Position numbers and translations under genes: made by a program
Notes under the pieces: model-generated
Told to the model about the DNA's origin: nothing
The model's input: the letters and a program-made list of their open reading frames with translations, nothing else
Databases searched by the model: none
Origin: Mesostigma viride
Lineage: Eukaryota > Streptophyta > Mesostigmatophyceae > Mesostigmatales > Mesostigmataceae
DNA: 64,000 bases
NCBI GenBank assembly: GCA_009746045.1
Contig: RPFO01000104.1
Span: forward strand, 3,045,296 to 3,109,295
Direction of reading: 5' to 3'
In this document: positions 38,979 to 49,204 of the stretch, piece by piece
Position numbering within the stretch: position 1 is the stretch's first letter
Layout: each line of letters begins with the position of its first letter

Positions 38979-41290
38979 GGGGTCATATTGGGGCCCAGGG
39001 GAGGGGGGGGTGTAGCTGTGTCTGCCCCTGGGAGCGACCCGTGGGGTACCACCTCAGATGCTACGACAGGCGCATTATCCTTCACTACCCACCCCAGTGC
39101 CCTGTTGGCTGCCAGCTCACTCTCCATGCTATCCCCTTGCTTATAGCCTGCCACCGATGCCCATGGTACCCTATACACCCGATCATTCCACTCTATGTCT
39201 ATGACCCGCAGCGGCCAGTCTAACTTTGTGATGGCCCCAGGCCCCTGCATGGTGCCCCGTTTGCCGCTGGGCGAGCTCTCCTTGTGGAACATGACCAACT
39301 GCCCGACCTCAAAAGCGCTAGACAAATCAGGCAGCGTGGCATCCTTGAGCCGCAGCTTGGCGGCGGTATCCTGTAGATGCTGTTGGTATGCCTCTACTAC
39401 CTCGGGTGAGTAGGTGCCCGCTGACAGCCCCCGAGGCGTGACTAGCCCAAAGCCCTTGACATCAAGCACGTGCCTATGGTTGCACACATGCATGAGCTCC
39501 TTGCACCACGCCGTCTTGACCGCGTAGGATTTGCCATGTGGGTTATCCTGTCGCTTGGCTGCCACAGTCTTGACATAGCTTACAGTGCGATCTATCATGC
39601 CCATATTGCCGTGATCCTCACGCCCCACGATGACCACGGCCTCCATCCCCGGCAAACCTTGCACACAGCGGAACTGCTGGTCTAGCATGAGCTCCACTAC
39701 GGGATGAAAGAAAGCCAGGCTGATCTTGATAGCCCTGTGCAGGTCAGCCTCATACATGTGGGGCAGCGGCTCAATGTAGGTGACCTTGCTGAACCTATCC
39801 TTGACTATGAAATAGGTGTCCCCCCCTTCCATGTGCATGACATCCCCCACAAGGTACCCTCGCTCCAAGGGTGGAGTCTTGGCATGCCGCCTACGCGACT
39901 TCTTCCTGATCTTGATGCAGGCAGGACACTGAGCACGCACATTCTTCAGCTCGTTGTATAAAGGTGCCCCCAACATGTGTGCCCCCTCTACCTCGGCTTG
40001 GGCCTCATGCCCGTATGCACGGTGCATCTGGTATGCTAACAGTTTCAGGGTGACAGCCTGAGGTGCAGTGGCATTGTCAGGATTCTCAACAGGTGGGGTG
40101 ACTACTGGGGTAGTGACATTGGCTAACTGGGCAGCTTCAGAGGCTGCACGAAAGGCCGCCCGTGTGAGCACCTTGCCAATGTGAAGATCCACACTAGGGT
40201 GGTGTGTACCGAGAACATCTGCCCGCCCAGCATTCTCTTGCACTGTCACAACATTCCTCATAGGCCCAACCGCCCCAGTATCTAGCTGGGGTGCTGCAGT
40301 AGTGCTTGGTCGCTCGGCGTTGTACACACCCGACCTAGAAGACACCACATTGCTTAGGTCACGCATTGTAGACCCGTGCTCAGGAAGCACGTGATCCTGG
40401 CGCGACAGAGCCAGAGCAGCATCAACGGATTGCGTGAGCACATCACGGAAGGAGACAGAGGATGCAGTCACGTTGCTTTTAGGAACGACGTCAGGCTCTA
40501 CGACGGCCCGGTTCAGCGTGACGCATTGAGCAAAAGAAGGGGTATCGAGCGTGCTCTCACCTGACTTTCGTGCTGCCCGTCGCTCTGCCCACTCCTCGCG
40601 TGTGCCGTGGACGACGATGCGCTTGGCCTTGCACGCCTCCACGCTGTGACCACGCAGAACGTCGTGGCACTTGCGGCAAAGGTTGTCCTCGAGCTCCAGG
40701 TCCGGGCGAACTCGGCAGTCATCCCGGACATGGCGACGTCCGAAGCAGCGCTCACAGCGTTGCTTGCGGTCAGTAGACGCCCCCTGCTGCCGCTTGGCCG
40801 GGGGATTATCACCCTGCTTGGCGTCGCCACCATGCCCGCGCTTGCGCCCTCGCTGGCCCCCGTTGTTGCCGTGGCCGACGACCTTTTTCAGGATGGCCGT
40901 AAGCTCCGACCGCGTAATTGGAGCCTCTGCGCCTGAAGAAGAAGACGCGCCGGCATCCACCTTGCGCAGGGATGGCAGAGCAGCCGAGGCAGCCGGCTTG
41001 GACTGCGCACTCTTGAAGCATGAGATCAAATACAGCATGCCCTCGTCGAAACTGACGGCACTCTTCTTTTTGAGTTCCGTCGCTATGGTCAGATGCACAT
41101 CCGACGACAGGTCGCATTTCTTGAGAAATCGATTGCACAGGAAAATGGGCTTGAGAGTATCTAGCAGCTTGTGCTTGTGCACGAAGACCTGGAAATCACG
41201 TGCAGCCCCGGGCAAATTTGCCTTATTAACTGCATAGCCCTCGAAGTCGTTGAAGGCTTGCTCGTCGGCCTCTTCCTTAGACCGCGACAA
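38945..41290 (-). CDS. Second copia-like element: Gag, zinc knuckles and integrase
   Basis: 781 residues from the first in-frame Met, though gag homology extends upstream to an ATG at 41,728 through two single-base shifts (near 41,515 and 41,565). Order: helical Gag; a CERCFGRRHVRDDC knuckle (CX2CX4HX4C); a variant second knuckle CRKCHDVLRGHSVEAC (CX2CX6HX4C); a long linker; the pre-integrase MHRAYGHE...CPAC; the integrase core; and an SH3-like C-terminal domain (GQLVMFHKES, YRVPWASVAGY). Core acidic residues are GDVMHM and MLDQQF, but the third position reads GMIDRTV, Asp in place of the catalytic Glu. D-to-D(E) spacing is 29, as in the array. Unlike the array, core and C-terminal domain are uninterrupted. 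Confidence 0.8.
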   Translation of the reverse strand: MSRSKEEADEQAFNDFEGYAVNKANLPGAARDFQVFVHKHKLLDTLKPIFLCNRFLKKCDLSSDVHLTIATELKKKSAVSFDEGMLYLISCFKSAQSKPAASAALPSLRKVDAGASSSSGAEAPITRSELTAILKKVVGHGNNGGQRGRKRGHGGDAKQGDNPPAKRQQGASTDRKQRCERCFGRRHVRDDCRVRPDLELEDNLCRKCHDVLRGHSVEACKAKRIVVHGTREEWAERRAARKSGESTLDTPSFAQCVTLNRAVVEPDVVPKSNVTASSVSFRDVLTQSVDAALALSRQDHVLPEHGSTMRDLSNVVSSRSGVYNAERPSTTAAPQLDTGAVGPMRNVVTVQENAGRADVLGTHHPSVDLHIGKVLTRAAFRAASEAAQLANVTTPVVTPPVENPDNATAPQAVTLKLLAYQMHRAYGHEAQAEVEGAHMLGAPLYNELKNVRAQCPACIKIRKKSRRRHAKTPPLERGYLVGDVMHMEGGDTYFIVKDRFSKVTYIEPLPHMYEADLHRAIKISLAFFHPVVELMLDQQFRCVQGLPGMEAVVIVGREDHGNMGMIDRTVSYVKTVAAKRQDNPHGKSYAVKTAWCKELMHVCNHRHVLDVKGFGLVTPRGLSAGTYSPEVVEAYQQHLQDTAAKLRLKDATLPDLSSAFEVGQLVMFHKESSPSGKRGTMQGPGAITKLDWPLRVIDIEWNDRVYRVPWASVAGYKQGDSMESELAANRALGWVVKDNAPVVASEVVPHGSLPGADTATPPPPLGPNMTPWMGGMRMGWV

Positions 41291-41728
41291 GTGGGCATCT
41301 AGACCGTTGTAAAAAACTTCCCAGGTTTGTTTGTTGTCGTCCGCAATGCGAACTAGATTGGCAATGTTTGGGTGCTTTGTTGTACTGCAGAATACTGCAC
41401 GGAACTTGCCAATCAGCTCCGAATCTTTGTCTGCGCGTCCATCGCGCAGACGCTTGAGAGCAGCTAGAAAATCTGCTGCGTCGTCCGCCGTATAGTCGGC
41501 AGGGTAGATCAGCGGGCACCTCCGTTTGCTTGAGAGGGCCGCGATTCAGTGCATCGTCAGCAGCAAGCATCAATGCTTGAACTGCTTGGCCAGTTCAGGT
41601 TGCGCCACGAGGGTTTGCATCAACCTCGTGGCCTCGTCCGCACTAAAGCGTGGCAGGACGGACCCTGCGGCCTCGCCACTTGGCGTATCTGTGTGTTCGC
41701 CCGTGCGGCTCCGTGTACCGGAAGCCAT
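41291..41728 (-). pseudogene. Second copia-like element: frameshifted Gag N-terminus
   Basis: The ATG at 41,728 opens MASGTRSRTGEHTDTPSGEA. The frame shifts near 41,565 into LMLAADDALNRGPLKQTEVP and again near 41,515 into YPADYTADDAADFLAALKRL, which joins the 781-residue ORF. The pieces are collinear, so two single-base indels have broken one gag. Confidence 0.65.
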
Positions 41729-42096
41729 CGGGATTTTTATGAATACAAGTTAAAGCCCGACCGGCTCAGCTATGGCGGTCGGTCACGTTGAGCTTGGGAT
41801 AAGGTGAACACAGAGAACTGCTGTCGGAGCTGGCCACCACTGGTTTATGTCTTAGCCAGCAAACCCTATCCGGTTAGCCGTAACCGTGGGACAAGCTAGC
41901 TGTCCGTACCGACCCGGATAAGGCCCCGGACTGGGGCCTAGGTGGCGCCGGCCCTAGGCGCCGCCCTTAGACCGGTCGACCGCATCGGACCGCCGGATTA
42001 TAGCCGGCGGCTTAGCGGACGCTAGCGGAAGGCGTGCGGACGGACATGGGGAACTTAGTAGAGCCAGATCCTAGGGCTCTAGAGTTACTCAACTAG
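41729..42096. other. Leader region upstream of the second copia-like element
   Basis: Non-coding, rich in CCGG and short palindromes (GGCGCC, CCTAGG). It probably contains the 5' terminal region of the minus-strand element, but I found no second copy to define an LTR. Confidence 0.45.
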
Positions 42097-44190
42097 GCTA
42101 CTTCCTGCAAGGGTGGGAATATAAACAATGACTTGCTCTAATTAATCAATTAGGTGCACTAGGGCACCTGCACCACCCAGAGTCTCGAGCAACTCCCAGC
42201 TATGGGGGAGCCCGTCATATAGGTGGGGAAGATCATCATGGCTATGCAAGAGCTAGGGCATGGCTTCTCGACAGAGCGCATCTCTCTGCATAGGCATAGC
42301 ATGGCTAAATTCTTAATGCAACATCCATGGGGGTTCCATTATAGGCATGGCTTGGCTAAATTCTTAATGCATCATCCATGGCCATTATGGGCGCACATGC
42401 GCTGGGGCCGCGTGGTAGGCTAAGCCTTACTAATCTACACTACTGCTATATTCCCTAGACTGGGGGTGCCTGCCAAGGCGTGTGGTCGACGTGGATGACG
42501 TCCCCCCTCCAGTATACCGGTTTCCCCCCTGCGCTTTGCCGTATCTGGAGGTAGGTCGGCCATAGCTCGCGTCGCCGTTGTTGCTGGGCCAGGGTCAGGT
42601 CGTCGTCCAGCGTGGAGTGAGTCCTCGAGAGCTTCTTGCGGTTTTTAAGAAACAACAGCTTGTCCGCCATGTACTTAAAGGTGAGGAGCACGGGTGCCGG
42701 GCCAGCCTTACCCCGCGCGCGGGGGAGGCGAACAGCCGACATGCGCAGCTCACCAGTAATGTGCATGGGGGCAAGAATGTCACGCTTAAATGCCGTAAGA
42801 AGGGTCGTCGAGTCCTCACCTGCCGAATGGTCGAAGTGCTTGACGATGACATTGTGGCTACGCTGGGTGCGGTCGGCCTCCTCGCGGAGGTCGAGGGCTT
42901 GCTGCTTAAGCTGTGCCGCGATGGTGGAGGTGGTGGAGGTGGCGTGGTGCTTGAGCAGGTCCGCCCAGGTCTGGGTGGGAGGGGCGTCGTCGCCTGGGCC
43001 AGCGGGGGCTTGCTTGGTGGCGATGTCCCTCACCGCCTGGGCGGTGATGCCGGCGGTGTTCTGCATGCACTCGATTGCGATGGCGGTGTCCTTTAGGCGT
43101 TGGTCGATGTACGTCGAGAAGCTGGGCCTTGAGGGTGGCGGTGGAGGTGGAGGTGGCAGTGGAGGTGGAGGCGAGGAGGGTGGAGGTGGAGGTGACGGTG
43201 GTGGGAATGTGAGGGAGCTCAGCAGCCAGCGTGCCGCCCATTGCCGCCACATCTGTGGCAAGGGGGGTCACGTGCTGCTCGAAAGCTTCCTTAAGGAGGG
43301 TGCGGATGATGGCTTCGGTGGGGAAGGTGGGGGGGGGCGGTGGGGAAGCCCAGATCTCGGCGTCGGAGCGCCCGAGGAGGGAACAGAGGGCGAAGCGTTG
43401 GAGGTTGGGGCGATTCATGCGGAGAACTATCGGGAGAGCCTCCGCGGGGTCGGCAAGCTGGCCACCTGGCCAGCGGCCGCGGTTGTGGGAAAGGAGGTGC
43501 GAGCACAGGGCTACAAGCGAGGCGTGCGTGCCGAAAAACACGTCTTCCATGAAGGCTCCTGGGCGGCGAGTCCAGTAGCCAGGTGCGTTGATGTCGAAGG
43601 CGATCTCGTCCCAATGCGGCTCGGCAGGGCGACTGCGGTTAGGTTCAGGCGATGCAGATGGCGAGGCAAGCCCGGGTTGGGGCTGGGCGACCACCAGTGC
43701 GCGACTAGTGTCACCGCTACCTTCCGGACCTGAGAGCGGAGCTGCAGCCGGAGCTGCAGACGTATTTTCATTGCCTAACGCATTCGCCAGGCTGCGTTGC
43801 GTTGTTGTGCGTTTGCTCGTCATAATAGCAGTTCGCATAATAGCTGCAGGCTGGTCACAATACTGCGTTACATGCAGCTGTAACCGTTTATAGTAGCAGC
43901 TGCGCCTAGAAAAGATGGCATCGGTTGCAAGTGATCTGACGGAATTTGGGGCTCAGACGCGAAAGTTCTGAGCTCCGCCGTCAGCCATGGCTACCTCGTG
44001 GCTCGTGGCTCGTCAGCGTAGGCCTGTCTGCTGAGAAGCCATGCCCTAGCCCTTGTATAGCCATGCTGATCTTCCCCACCTATGACGGGCTCCCCTTAGC
44101 TGGGTGTTGCCCGAGACTCTGGGTGGTGCAGGTGCCCTAGTGCACCTAGAGCAAGTGTTGTTTACATTCCCACCCTTGGAGGAAGTAGCT
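42097..44190. mobile_element. Element with about 165-bp inverted arms enclosing a LINE ORF1-like gene
   Basis: Left arm (about 42,097-42,272) and right arm (about 44,029-44,190) are inverted copies at roughly 90% identity. Both carry, for example, GGTGCACTAGGGCACCTGCA and CTAGGGCATGGCTTCTC. The left arm has an 11-bp insertion, ATTAATCAATT. Between them lies one minus-strand ORF1-like gene and no RT. No target duplication is certain. Confidence 0.65.
42455..43838 (-). pseudogene. LINE ORF1-like RNA-binding protein, one frameshift
   Basis: N-terminal frame 43,838-42,906 (MRTAIMTSKRTTTQRSLANA ... EPHWDEIAFDINAPGYWTRR) and C-terminal frame 43,261-42,455 overlap. The protein sense switches near 43,120, inside a GGTGGA-type repeat encoding Thr/Ser. 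The C-terminal half has a likely coiled-coil (LKQQALDLREEADRTQR) and then RSHNVIVKHFDHSAGEDS and GPAPVLLTFKYMADKLLFLK, which follow the RRM/CTD pattern of L1 ORF1p (also seen at 59,249-60,436: NMVIKNFPKGEAHE). ORF1p coats LINE RNA as a chaperone. It is isolated here from any ORF2. Confidence 0.6.
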
Positions 44191-44273
44191 TAGAATGTTA
44201 TTATGGGCCATATGCCCCTTCTCTGGGCTATGCGCTACAGATACTCCCAACGGAGTTATGTTCCTAATTAAGG
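44191..44273 (+). mobile_element. LINE-like 3' end with ACTCC/GGAGT stem-loop
   Basis: GGGCTATGCGCTACAGATAC, then TCCCAACGGAGTTATGTTCC and a TAATTAA tail. The ACTCC-CAAC-GGAGT hairpin is the same as in the inverted copy at 36,171-36,210 and resembles the other LINE tails in the window. Confidence 0.6.
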
Positions 44274-45870
44274 GGAGGGGATATGCCTAAAGGGCGCTTT
44301 TCTGGAAACCATACCTATGCATGTGCTAAAAATCCAATTATGATTGGGAACCATAAATATGATTTTAACCCCTAAATGGGCAGAAATACTGCCGATGCAT
44401 CGGCTGTAACTTCACAATTTTGCAAACCAGATGCCATCCAACCCACCCATATCCAATGGCTGTCCTTGGGGGCCAAGCATGTCCATGAGTTGCCCTTCGG
44501 GTTGGTATATCACAACCTTACATATATGCAGGGTAGGCCATGTATAACTGCCGTCAAAGTCAGGGGGGTCAAGACGAGCGTTTTCATTTTTGGTAGAATG
44601 TGCATTTTGAATTATGTTGTAAGAGCTAGGCACCTACCACTTCAGGGATGATAAACAATTAGTTGCTGAACAGTTTGAGCCATTGGGGTCATCATTTGGG
44701 TGGGTATGCCAGCAGTTACACCCAGTACAGCCCATAGGGGTACCGTTGGTAAAAAGCAACCAAGGGGGTAGGAGTGGGCATACTACCTACTAATACCTAC
44801 TAATATGGCCCCCAACCATGCCACACAATACATTTCCCTTCCACAATGATGGGGAAACATAACTGCATCATCACACTGCCCTTACATGGCACCTATGTGC
44901 AGGTGCCACCTTGTCCATGCACGTAGGTAACGTGGTACGGATACCCTACGTAAGGCATGCATTCTAGGAGGCAGCCACCAACAAACTAGTGATTTTAAGC
45001 CTATTTCAGCTTGCCCTAGCAAGGATAAACTAGGCCTAAGCTGCTATAGCTTGCCAGGTGATGGCCAGCACACCTGGTGGCACATGCTGACAATGGGAAG
45101 CTTCTACTCACCGGTTACATGCTTGATGATGCCACAGAGACCAGCCAACTGCCTCACACTCATGCAATATGTGTGTGGGAAATGTATAACAAACATATAT
45201 GGAGGTATTCAAACCCATACAGCATCTAAAACTTATCACCATCACACTGTGGCAGGTCAACTGACTGAGGGAAGCATCTAAGAAGGGTGTTTTAGAAAGG
45301 GGCCAGGCCAGGGTCAAGAAAGAGCATGAATAATGCAAAAAGAATGTGCTACACAAGCTAGAACGTATATATAAACGTCAAACATCGATAGGAAAACGAT
45401 GCTGAAGCTTTACCAGGCATGGATGGCGTTACCTTGGCCCAGGCGGTGGCCGCAAAATGGCGCATTTCGGCACACCAAAGTTGTGCAGCATGGTCGCTGG
45501 ATTCGGCGATTTCTGGCCACCCTTGCACGTTTACGACTACTATGTATCATAAAAGTACAAAGAAACCAATATATCCTTTAAAATACGCCGGAAAGGTATT
45601 GCTGTCAACGTTTCTATCGTCCGGCCTGATCGCAGTTTTTTCCAGCAAGAACGCTGCCGACACCTATCAAATGGCATTCCCGCGGTCCAAAAATTGGCCT
45701 GTGTGATCTTTAGGACGTATAAAATCAATTTCCTAAGTTTGGTCAGAAAATTCGAACGAAAACGTAAATGCCATGCGTGGGCGCAAGCCGCCATGGCCAG
45801 GTCGTCGTTTTCCGGAATGCACGTTGTACGTGAAAAAGTACCCTGACCCCTTGTACTTTGACCGGCCAGA
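44274..45870. other. Unannotated 1.6 kb flanking the gypsy insertion
   Basis: No gene recognised. It contains the 14-bp palindrome GCCGATGCATCGGC (about 44,391-44,404) and TTTTAACCCCTAAATGG just upstream; similar motifs occur inverted near 56,812-56,860 on the other side of the gypsy element. It ends with CCAGA, the left target duplication. Confidence 0.5.
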
Positions 45871-46442
45871 TGTTACGCCGCGGATATCTACCTCCACCTC
45901 TACCTCTAATGGGCCTGATACTACCTAAACTGGTCAGGCCTCCTCTACTTAACCCTCTGGCGAAAGACGAACGTGACGGAGCTGATCTCAATGCATTAAC
46001 GTAAGTGTTGCTATAATACGCCATACAACCATTTACCAAAACCCGTTTACTCCAGGAATAGAGGAAGGAAACACAACTACACTGCCGTGACCCAAGCCTA
46101 AATGTGTCAATTCACTTAACACACGCCGAGTGACCACACAAGGAGTGGAACGTGCATAAATGGTCACCAACGGTCCAACAGGCTCGGGCCGACCTGGCCC
46201 TCGCCTGCAGAAACACAGAAACACAAGCAGGTGCACAGATGCACGCCTGTCCACTACATTCTACAAAAGGATAAGGACCACTAATATAGTACGCGGCGCG
46301 GCGCCCAAAGGCACCCACTATACCACAGTACTGTTACGGGGACAATCATGTCCAAACTAGAACTGCACGTAACCTAGGAACAACCGAGGCCAAGGACCTA
46401 ATTTACGTCCGTAACTACAACGAATTGTTACGCGACGTAACA
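45871..46442 (-). repeat. 3' LTR of the gypsy element
   Basis: On the minus strand it begins TGTTACG-TCG-CGTAACA, a 7-bp-arm hairpin, and ends in CGTAACA. Comparison with the other LTR shows one substitution (C at about 46,271, T at about 56,484). Confidence 0.9.
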
Positions 46443-46455
46443 CCTCCCCCCCCAC
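46443..46455 (-). promoter_or_regulatory. Polypurine tract
   Basis: The minus strand reads GTGGGGGGGGAGG immediately upstream of the 3' LTR, the usual primer site for plus-strand DNA synthesis. Confidence 0.75.
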
Positions 46456-46819
46456 AAAAGGTAGGGAGCCCTCTCCCTACGCAGAGAGGAGGGAACCAGA
46501 GGGGTAGGAAAATAATCCTAACGCACCCAGCACACACCAACACAATCGATAGACCATCCCAGATACAAAGCACCAATAGTTCACACGGTCTCCACCACCA
46601 CGCCGGGTGGTGTAGGGTTAGCCAGCACCAAGCCTGGTGGTAGGTTCCCCTAACTGCCTGGAACGGAGTCCTGGCCGGGGGGGACGGCACTGGGCAGGAC
46701 ACACAGAGTAAACACATCAGCGCTAAGGACCAAGAACAGCCAACCAACTGGCCAGAATATGAGGGCGACTCTACATACCGGAGGGACAACACCCTCAGGT
46801 CGGGCCTAAGGCCCTCTAT

Positions 46820-49183
46820 CTAGTGGCCATCCGTCTGGTAAGTGCCACGAGAGGCCAGCAGGACCTCCAGGTAGGCCTGGTAGTGAGCCACATCCTCAAC
46901 ATTGTCATGCCTATCTACAGTGAGGAAAACATCGGCCCACACGCCGTCAGGAAAGAGGCCCAGGAAGGCCCAGTAATACCTATGCTGCGTGAGGACGACC
47001 TGGCCACGGGCCCAGTCCAGAAAGCCACAGGCAAAGAGGCGAAGGAAAGGCTCTACCGCGATCAGGCAAAGGGCCCGCAGGAGGAGGCAATGATACCGAA
47101 TCCGAGGGCGCAGACCCGTCGGGAAGAACAGGTCCACCAGGGGCTCCACGTTGGACGGCCACAACCGGATGTGCCGAACCTCGCGGGAGCGCCACCGACG
47201 AACACACTGTCGCGACCCGAATGTCTCTAGGTAGTCGCTGGCACGAGGAGGAGGGTGACCGCGGGAGTCTAGACCCTGGCCCGGGATAGGCGCCGGGCGG
47301 CGGGCATCCCACTCAAGGATGGGCTGGAGGACCGTAGTGTACGCCGCACCCGGCACCGCAGGAAACTCTACTGTAAGGGCATCCGAAGCCATAATGCCCA
47401 GAGGGGGAGGGTAAGCCCACTGAAACCCACCGTAGGTGTCCAAGTCGTTGTGGCGCCTCGCCCAGCGATACAGGACGCGCCGGACCAGGATCTCACCCTC
47501 GAACACCGGATCAGCTAAAATAACCATGTCGAACGGAGGCCGATCAGTCTCAATGGGTAGGCCACGATCCCGGGGCGCCCGACACACCTGGGAGAACCCA
47601 TAGGACATGGGAGAGATGGCAAGCTCAGCAGAGGCGCGCGGCAGGTCACACTGTCGGCAGGCGAGTGCGGACATACCATACCCCGGAATGGGCGTGTCAC
47701 GCGACTCCGGCGTCGCGTGCACCACAGAAGGAGCCCTGTCCCGATCACCCTGGGACAACTCCCTGAGGGAATCGGCAGCGCGGGTGGCGCGAGGATCCTG
47801 ACCGGTGGACCGAACAACCGCGGCCAAGACCGCGAGGCCGAAGGAGGAGGGACCGGAGCAGGGGCTGACGCAGGGGCAGGAGCCGACACCGACGCAGGGG
47901 GCACTGGTAAAACAGGAGGTCGCGCCGGACCTGAAGCCAGAGAGGGCCGTGACGGACCCACCAACGACGCAGGCGCGCCGGTCTCCGTTGCCGGTGCACC
48001 CTCAGGCCACATGTTGAAAATGGGGCCCGTAGGGACAGGCAGTCCTGCATAAGATTGACTACCATCCAGGCCCCAGTCAGGAACCGGAATCCTCTGCGGA
48101 GGACCACCCTCCCAAAGTCTGGGAAGCCGCTAGTATCGCCAAAGAAACCCCGCGACGTCTGCGCCTGAGCGGGAGGAGGCTCGGAAGCAGCGACGGAGGG
48201 CGAGCTAACAGGGGCAGGAGACTCCCGCGTAGGCGCAGGTAGAGCGGTGACAGGCGCAGAGGCAGCAGGAGTCGCAGGAGCCGCCGGAACCACAGCGACC
48301 GCGGGCGCAGGCGGGGGCGCGGGCGAAGCCGTAGTCGCCGGGGCGACAGAAGGGGTAGGGGGCGCGGATCCAGCCGGCGTGGCCGGGACCTGCGCCTGGG
48401 CCGCAAGGAAGGCCCCAAACGCCGTGGTCAAAGACTGGATCTGAGCCTGCATAGCCGAGACCGTCGCCGAAAGAGGATCAGGCAAACCCGAAGGGGTAGG
48501 CTCCACTGCGACATCCCGGGTCGACCGAGGGGACGACGGGACCGGAGAGGGAGGGACAGACACCGAGGAGGCGGACGCAGCGCTCGAGGCAGAATAATCT
48601 GGAGTATAATGTACCTCGCTGGGGCGCCCGAAGGGGTAGGACCACTAACCGCTAGTCCCGCCGACTGATCAGCTATCTCCATGAACTCTACGGCCCGTAA
48701 AAGGTCGCAGGGGTTCTCGTCTACCTCAGCATCACCCTCAGCTGGAAGCCACGGGAACACCTCCCGTAGGCAGGTACGGCCCACAGGAGTGGAGAGGTAG
48801 GAGAACACACGGCAACACCGGAGAACCGCATCTATCTGCCCCAAGGCGGGACAGCTGGAACCACACCCCAACAAACAGTGTCCGGCATCATCGAAACCGT
48901 GCAGGACAAGCTGGTGCGGCTCATCAGGGGAAGGACCATACCACGTGACCCCGAAGAGGGCCGCCCTGACTAAGCTCGCATGTTGGGCCTGAAGGGCCGG
49001 CTGCACAACGCCACCCCGGTAACATGATCGCGACACCCAACGGCCCGGAAGGGCCTCGAAATACAGCTCAGGGTCCGGTAGGGGCAGGGACGGCAGCGGG
49101 CTCTCAGCCGGAGGGGTAGGCTCGTCATGACGGCTGCGGAGGGGAGGGGACAACCAACCACCCGTCGACAGCAGACATAACAT
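46820..49183 (-). CDS. Unrecognised accessory coding region downstream of integrase
   Basis: Four sense-strand frames lie end to end: 49,183-48,428, 48,563-47,745, 48,012-47,515 and 47,827-46,820. They read as one protein of about 780 codons broken by about three single-base shifts. The first ATG is 19 bases after the integrase stop. Segments: an N-terminal domain (ELYFEALPGRWVSRSCYRGG, a Cys-rich stretch, FSYLSTPVGRTCLREVFPWL); an Ala/Pro-rich linker with one helix (MQAQIQSLTTAFGAFLAAQA); a second Pro/Ala linker; and a C-terminal domain of about 220 residues (PPFDMVILADPVFEGEILVR, RYYWAFLGLFPDGVWADVFL). I see no transmembrane or fusion features of an envelope and no known family. Its place matches that of env-like or other extra ORFs in some Ty3/gypsy elements; function unknown. 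Confidence 0.55.
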
Positions 49184-49204
49184 AAGAGAGGAGAAGGCCT
49201 ACGA

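Noticed and set aside
42578-43733. Plus-strand Gly-rich ORFs at 42.6-43.7 kb
   Set aside because: They are antisense to the ORF1-like gene; the Gly runs come from the GGTGGA repeat.
46820-49183. Envelope gene
   Set aside because: No signal peptide, no membrane anchor and no fusion-peptide pattern are visible; position alone is not enough.
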